This document shows positions 60,485-64,000 of a stretch of DNA of 64,000 nucleotides, in pieces. Each line of letters begins with the position of its first letter. The stretch's first letter is position 1. The notes beneath the pieces are model-generated. The model was not told the DNA's origin. It searched no databases and was given only the letters and a program-made list of their open reading frames with translations. The translations under genes and the position numbers were made by a program. The DNA is taken from positions 12,081,001-12,145,000 of the forward strand of contig OX359280.1 in NCBI GenBank assembly GCA_947179155.2, given 5' to 3'. The stretch is from Hedera helix. Lineage: Eukaryota; Streptophyta; Magnoliopsida; Apiales; Araliaceae.

Positions 60485-63177
60485 GCTATCATTATCTTCC
60501 TTCTCATCTAAAGCGCTGCTTTGCTGCTTGTGCAATAATTCCAAAAGATTGTGAATTTAGCAAGAGCGAGCTTATTTTATTGTGGATGGCCATGGGTCTT
60601 TTGCGGCAATCGAGAGAAATGAATTGCCTAGAAGATTTTGGTGCTAAATGTTTTGATGACTTGTTATCCAGATCTTTTTTCCAAAATTCAGCAAGAAGTG
60701 AATCACAATTTGTTATGCATGGTCTAATAATTGATGCAGCTGAATCTGTTGCGGGAGAAATCTGTTCCAGGTGGGAGGATATGTTGGAAAATACTAAGAT
60801 TTCCAAACGGGCTCGTTACTCATCATTTACTGGTCAAGCTTGTGATGTATTTGAAAACTTCAAAGATTTTAACTCTGTCCAACGGTTACGAACTTTCGTG
60901 TCCTTTGGAAGTGGTGCTCCTTCCTACAGCTTACCTGACAAGGTTTTGGTTGACTTGGTGCCGAAGTTCAAATTTTTGAGGGTGCTATCTTTACGTCATT
61001 ATTTTATAACTGAGCTGCCAGACTATATCGGGGAGTTGAAACATCTACGGCACCTCGATTTATCTTTTACTTACATACGAGTGTTACCTGCCTCAATATG
61101 TACGCTCTACAATTTGTTAACGTTATCAGTTAATTGTTGCTGTAGCCTTTATAATTTGCCTGCCGATATTGGTAACTTAATTAACCTTCATCATCTTGAC
61201 AACGCCTATACTGATGAATTAAAAGAGATGCCTTGCGGGATTAGTAAACTTGCAAGTCTTCAGACATTGTCGAAGTTTGTTGTGGGGAAAGGTAGTGGGT
61301 TGAAGCTACGGGAATTGAAGGATCTTATGCTTCGAGGGAGTCTATCCATTCATGGACTTGAAGATGTGATGGATAGTCAGGATGCAGAGGAGGCAAGTCT
61401 AAAGCTTAAGCATGATCTTGATGAATTAGAGTTGGTATGGAAATCCGATGATGAGCATCATCATGATGCGGAACTTGAATTTGATGTACTTGACAAGCTC
61501 AAACCACAGAGAAATCTGAAGAAGCTCAAAATAAATGGATATCGATGCTCAAAGATCTCCAGTTGGGTAGGTGATCCTTCATTCCTTGAACTAACTATGA
61601 TAAGTATCATTAATTGTAGAAAATGCACATCCTTACCGCCACTTTGGGAACTGCCCGTGCTCAAGCACTTGAATATCCGAAAGATGTTTGAATTAAGAAG
61701 CATTGGTGTTCAATTCTACAATGATAGCCATTCTGAAGTTCCAAATCTATCTCTAGAGACTATATATTTTGGCGACATGCCAGTGTGGGAGGAATGGTCA
61801 ATATGTAGAGGTGGTGTGGAAGTTATGTCACTATTTCAAAGCCTTCGTGAGCTTACTATGAGGGATTGTCCAAAACTTACTAGGCTTCCACTGATGGCAC
61901 TTCCGTCACTTTCCCGCCTAGTTTTTGATAATTATCATGGGCCGGTGCTAGAAAGCTTATGTGATGTTACCTCGCTGTGTAGATTGTCGATTCGGAATGC
62001 GATGGGTCTAACTTGCCTACATGAGGAATTTCTGCAGTTCTGCGGGGTACTAGAACATCTAGATATTGGTTTTTGCACAGAACTTGTGAGTTTATGGCCA
62101 AATGGGTTTCCACCACAAAATCTTGTTTGTCTAAAAGAGCTTACAGTTGATCGTTGTCCCCAACTTCTATCTTTGGGAGAAGAACGAGGGCTCCCTCGCA
62201 ACCTTGAGATTCTGACATTAGATTACTGCCTTAATCTGGAGAAAATGCCATATGGGTTGAGCAACCTCATATCCCTTAAAAGATTGAAAATTTCAGGATG
62301 CCCAAAAGTAGAGTCATTCCCAAGGTCAGCTGTTTCCCCCATGATTAATACTCTGGATATTGAAAGTTGTGGGGCTCTCGAGACCCAGCTGCCAAACTAC
62401 AGTGCCAATATTTCTAATCTTGTTGTGGACATCTCGTCAATGTCTTCACTCAATATTGAGTCGTTGCAAAACTTTGCAAATCTTGGTTCCTTAGATATAT
62501 GCCGTTGTGATGGTTTGGAGTCTTTCCCTGAAAGCATATGGGCCGCCGCCTCGAAACTCAGAATTCTCAGAATTTTGGACTGCAATAATTTAAAGTCGTT
62601 GCGTTTTAATCAAATTCAAAGGAAGCACGGGGTATCACTAGAAAAGCTGGAGATATCGGGATGTCCAAAATTGGAGAACTTTCCGGATGGGGATTTGCCC
62701 CCCAACTTAACAAGTCTTCATGTCAGGAACTGCGGGGAACTCTTGAAACCACTTTTAGAGTGGGGCCTACACGGACTTGCCTCTCTTGATGAATTCTCCT
62801 TATCTAATTTTGTTGGGGATGATCAGCAATTTCTGCTTCCTCCAACTTTGACTCGACTTACGATTGATGGGCTCCCAAATCTGGAAAACTTATCTAACGG
62901 CCTCGAAAACCTCAGCTCACTCAAAAAACTAACTATTCAAAATTGTCCTAAGCTTCGGTCCTTTCCTAAAGGAGAAGTGCTTTCCAATCTTTCAGAATTG
63001 ACTATCTACAAGTGTCCTATTCTGAATAAACGGATAGAGGATGAAGGATACTATCAGCCTATCCTTGCCAGCATCCCCAGTGTGACTTTTGCCAGAATCC
63101 CCAGTGTGAAGACTTTTGTCAGTATGCGCAGTGTGCTGCATACACAGCGTGGAATTGTGAATCTGATGACTGATTAA
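60421..63177 (+). CDS. ARC2-LRR half of the same CNL gene
   Basis: Open from the frameshift (first in-frame Met 60478) to TAA at 63175-63177. It starts with HILHSEEWDL and LSYHYLPSHLKRCFAACAII (RNBS-D), then WMAMGLL, and reaches the MHD position at 60715-60723, which here reads MHG. A leucine-rich repeat region of about 700 residues follows (about 61000-63060), with many LxxLxIxxCxxL and LPxNL units typical of RPPL1/R13L1-like receptors. The LRR part normally sets recognition and holds the NB-ARC inactive. No stop interrupts 919 codons, which suggests constraint until recently or a sequence error at the break. The tail has a short repeat (SIPSVTFARIPSVKTF). Together the halves give about 1,300 codons, normal length for the family. 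Confidence 0.93.
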   Translation, partial: KHILHSEEWDLSGRILPALLLSYHYLPSHLKRCFAACAIIPKDCEFSKSELILLWMAMGLLRQSREMNCLEDFGAKCFDDLLSRSFFQNSARSESQFVMHGLIIDAAESVAGEICSRWEDMLENTKISKRARYSSFTGQACDVFENFKDFNSVQRLRTFVSFGSGAPSYSLPDKVLVDLVPKFKFLRVLSLRHYFITELPDYIGELKHLRHLDLSFTYIRVLPASICTLYNLLTLSVNCCCSLYNLPADIGNLINLHHLDNAYTDELKEMPCGISKLASLQTLSKFVVGKGSGLKLRELKDLMLRGSLSIHGLEDVMDSQDAEEASLKLKHDLDELELVWKSDDEHHHDAELEFDVLDKLKPQRNLKKLKINGYRCSKISSWVGDPSFLELTMISIINCRKCTSLPPLWELPVLKHLNIRKMFELRSIGVQFYNDSHSEVPNLSLETIYFGDMPVWEEWSICRGGVEVMSLFQSLRELTMRDCPKLTRLPLMALPSLSRLVFDNYHGPVLESLCDVTSLCRLSIRNAMGLTCLHEEFLQFCGVLEHLDIGFCTELVSLWPNGFPPQNLVCLKELTVDRCPQLLSLGEERGLPRNLEILTLDYCLNLEKMPYGLSNLISLKRLKISGCPKVESFPRSAVSPMINTLDIESCGALETQLPNYSANISNLVVDISSMSSLNIESLQNFANLGSLDICRCDGLESFPESIWAAASKLRILRILDCNNLKSLRFNQIQRKHGVSLEKLEISGCPKLENFPDGDLPPNLTSLHVRNCGELLKPLLEWGLHGLASLDEFSLSNFVGDDQQFLLPPTLTRLTIDGLPNLENLSNGLENLSSLKKLTIQNCPKLRSFPKGEVLSNLSELTIYKCPILNKRIEDEGYYQPILASIPSVTFARIPSVKTFVSMRSVLHTQRGIVNLMTD

Positions 63178-64000
63178 CTTAGCTCAGCTGCACCATGATC
63201 AGTTCTTGTCCACGTACGACCAATTTCTTATACTGTATTTTTTTAATCTGCTCAACTTCATTGTATAATTGGAGATTTTATTTTTATTATTAGTGTTTTT
63301 TTTATAAATGAAATTGAGATCCTTGTGCATGCATCAGTTAGAAGCAATATAAAGATACGTTTGATATAACTGTGTATGATATATATAACTGTGTATATGT
63401 TTAGAGATTAGTCTTGTGGTAATGCCTTTGTGATCATTGTTTTACTGGATGCGCTCTTTGTAATATATATACTGCAGTAGATACTTTGTTTTTCTTAATT
63501 GTACGATTTGTTTAGTAAATTAACTAACTGTTAAGAAAAAAAAACATTGAAATTTGAGTTATATGCCTCAAAAAGCAGCAGCAGCTTATTTCGGGAACGA
63601 CCTTAATTTAACATTCAAAATCAGAGTTTCTTTGCCTTGGTAACAGTCTTTGGAGTTATTTATAGTGCTTACATTTGTGAAGTGAAGTATACCATTTTCA
63701 TCTATTATTATAAAGCGTCTAGTTTTTATAACTATTTTTTGGTAATTCTGGGTTACATCTTATCATAAATGGAGTTTAATTAATTTTATTATTTTTGTTC
63801 TTGAAAAACGGTTGTTATCTTCATGTTCACTCATCCACTCACCCATGTTAGTTTTTTTTAACTGTTTGTCACAACTCTCTTCCACCATCCTCTAAATTCA
63901 AGGGTATAAACAGACAAGTCTAAGTTATACATTTTGTGATTTTAAATCAATTCTTTTATATTTTAAAATTTTATATTGCGCACACAGTGTGTGCCTAATG
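63178..64000. other. 3' flank of the CNL gene, no further gene seen
   Basis: T-rich sequence suits a 3' untranslated region up to roughly 63500, but no single polyadenylation signal stands out. The rest is AT-rich with no ORF or repeat that I can support. Confidence 0.5.

Overview
This is plant nuclear DNA, most likely from a eudicot. It is AT-rich and dominated by LTR retrotransposons that use the plant initiator-Met tRNA primer site, with relics of spliced plant genes and one large disease-resistance (CC-NBS-LRR) gene. I see no bacterial operon, rRNA, tRNA or CRISPR array. I cannot name the species.

1-32957 is one nest of LTR elements. The oldest visible layer is an LTR (family C; pieces 11211-11886 and 32128-32957). 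A Ty1/copia element (family D, 11887-32122, TSD GATAT/GGTAT) lies inside it. A non-autonomous Ty3/gypsy-like element with giant LTRs (family A, copy A2, minus strand, 14230-25111, perfect TSD GTAAT) lies inside D. At the left, an A-type LTR remnant (10449-11210) holds a second giant-LTR non-autonomous element (family B, 3628-10448), and the 5' LTR of B is cut by another A LTR (1-3627) that runs off the window.

32958-50268 holds three solo LTRs with perfect 5-bp target duplications: B at 33264-36262 (TTATA), A at 36767-41326 (ATAAG) and D at 45291-47350 (ATAAT). It also holds a CACTA transposase relic broken by the A solo LTR, and a decayed minus-strand gypsy-like element (F, 42101-50268) interrupted by an old LTR (E) that carries the D solo LTR.

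50269-59275 is a gene-relic zone. It contains one annexin exon with an intact splice donor (51830-52080, minus), the 5' LTR, primer site and gag of a Tat-like gypsy element (52562-54638, minus), a three-exon DUF726/TMCO4-like hydrolase relic (55127-56367, plus), simple repeats and a fold-back MITE.

59276-63177 is the only substantial gene: an otherwise full-length CC-NB-ARC-LRR resistance gene of about 1,300 codons, with one frameshift near 60416-60420 and MHG in place of the usual MHD motif. WRKY-type W-boxes lie upstream. Nothing clear was seen after it.

The most unusual signals are in the non-coding parts of families A, B and D: tandem arrays whose units are themselves palindromes, a GC-rich palindrome cassette that differs in sequence between homologous copies, a dense cluster of TCP-type site II motifs, and a B element whose gag-pol has shrunk to a 28-codon remnant ORF.
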